Shown: positions 63,759-64,000 of the stretch, in pieces
Layout of the letters: the number at the start of each line of letters is the position of its first letter
Numbering within the stretch: the first letter of the stretch is position 1
Origin: Actinoalloteichus caeruleus DSM 43889
Lineage (GTDB): Bacteria > Actinomycetota > Actinomycetes > Mycobacteriales > Pseudonocardiaceae
Assembly (NCBI RefSeq): GCF_000429185.2
Contig: NZ_AUBJ02000001.1
Span: 2,728,001-2,792,000 of the forward strand
Reading direction: 5' to 3'
DNA: 64,000 nt
Position numbers and translations under genes: made by a program
The notes under the pieces: generated by a model
Database searches by the model: none
Told to the model about the DNA's origin: nothing
What the model saw: the letters and a program-made list of their open reading frames with translations, nothing else

Positions 63759-64000
63759 GTGAAGGGGAGCAGCCTCCGGCACCACCACGACTTCCGGCTC
63801 CTCTGGGCCGGGGAGACCACGGCCCACTTCGGCAAGGTCATCGGGACAGTCCTGATACCCCTGGTCGCGGCCACGGCCCTGGGAGCCAGCCCCTTCGAGA
63901 TGGGCCTGCTGACGGCGGCGAGCACCAGTGCCTTCCTCGTGCTCGGTCTCCCGGCTGGTGCGATCGTGGACCGGGTACGGCGACGGCCACTGATGATCCG
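63759..64000 (+). CDS. MFS transporter, N-terminal part (runs off the window)
   Basis: Eighty residues are visible. HHDFRLLWAGETTAHFGKVI leads to a first hydrophobic segment, and a second (LLTAASTSAFLVLGLPAGAI) ends in the MFS loop motif VDRVRRRPLMI, characteristic of the EntS/MFS_3 efflux group. Substrate cannot be inferred. The GTG at 63759 follows GGAGGAGGGGAAAG by about 10 bases. The 3' end lies beyond the window. Confidence 0.8.
   Translation, partial: MKGSSLRHHHDFRLLWAGETTAHFGKVIGTVLIPLVAATALGASPFEMGLLTAASTSAFLVLGLPAGAIVDRVRRRPLMI

Noticed and set aside
1-64000. CRISPR arrays, insertion sequences, integrases and att sites.
   Set aside because: No regularly spaced repeats, transposase or recombinase genes, or flanking direct repeats were seen.

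Overview
The window is about 72% G+C, with strongly G/C-biased third codon positions and many GTG starts. It comes from a high-GC actinobacterium. Gene order around sigA, sigB, the DtxR/IdeR regulator, nrdR, lexA and hflX follows the Mycobacterium tuberculosis Rv2680-Rv2725 region closely. Stretches absent from that species (a xylose-type ABC transporter, an AcuC/acetyltransferase pair, galK-galE, a class II ribonucleotide reductase) suggest a Pseudonocardiales-like genome. That placement is inference; no rRNA or other marker is present to settle it.

Layout. (1) 1-6.7 kb: the 3' part of a FadB-type beta-oxidation gene, an OmpR-type two-component pair, dxs and a TrmA-family RNA methyltransferase. 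(2) 7.2-18.8 kb, the conserved sigA block: a secreted protein, DUF3159, DUF3710, dut, DUF3093, DUF4193, cei, an inositol monophosphatase, ppgK and sigA, followed by an SDR, an EamA exporter and a DUF7455 zinc ribbon. (3) 18.9-29.4 kb, inserted relative to M. tuberculosis: a XylFGH-like sugar ABC operon, a NarL-type two-component pair, a truncated membrane protein coupled to a PimB-like glycosyltransferase, a two-CBS protein and a superfamily 2 helicase. (4) 29.6-35.3 kb: BrkB, DUF3039, psuG with a PfkB kinase, DUF3099, dtd and sigB. (5) 35.7-44 kb: lipoproteins, a large GNAT/ADP-forming acyl-CoA synthetase protein beside AcuC, a Csp copper-storage protein, a FadR-like regulator and a rhodanese. 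(6) 44.2-55 kb: DtxR/IdeR-galK, galE, DUF4192, a secreted Xaa-Pro peptidase, a methyltransferase, small proteins, an ADP-ribosylglycohydrolase and an A+T-richer island with a broken HNH gene. (7) 55.2-64 kb: nrdR-nrdJ, lexA, hflX with a coupled beta-propeller-like protein, and the start of an MFS transporter.

How it works together: two principal-type sigma factors, a metal-dependent repressor, NrdR and LexA put much of the cell's core stress and replication control in one window. nrdR-nrdJ supplies deoxynucleotides, dut guards against dUTP, and lexA carries its own SOS box. galK and galE form the ends of the Leloir pathway. The acetyltransferase and AcuC could form a reversible lysine-acetylation switch. 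Convergent gene ends are mostly closed by strong G+C hairpins.

No clear new multi-gene system (defence, CRISPR, secretion, biosynthetic cluster) was found. The best unexplained signals are a symmetric divergent -10 element between dut and DUF3093 that would make both transcripts leaderless, a 605-base gap upstream of cei holding a perfect CRP-type palindrome and a strong promoter pointing away from cei, paired DnaA boxes upstream of DUF4192, an HNH nuclease gene split by a single in-frame TGA, and a C-terminally truncated membrane protein still coupled to its glycosyltransferase partner.
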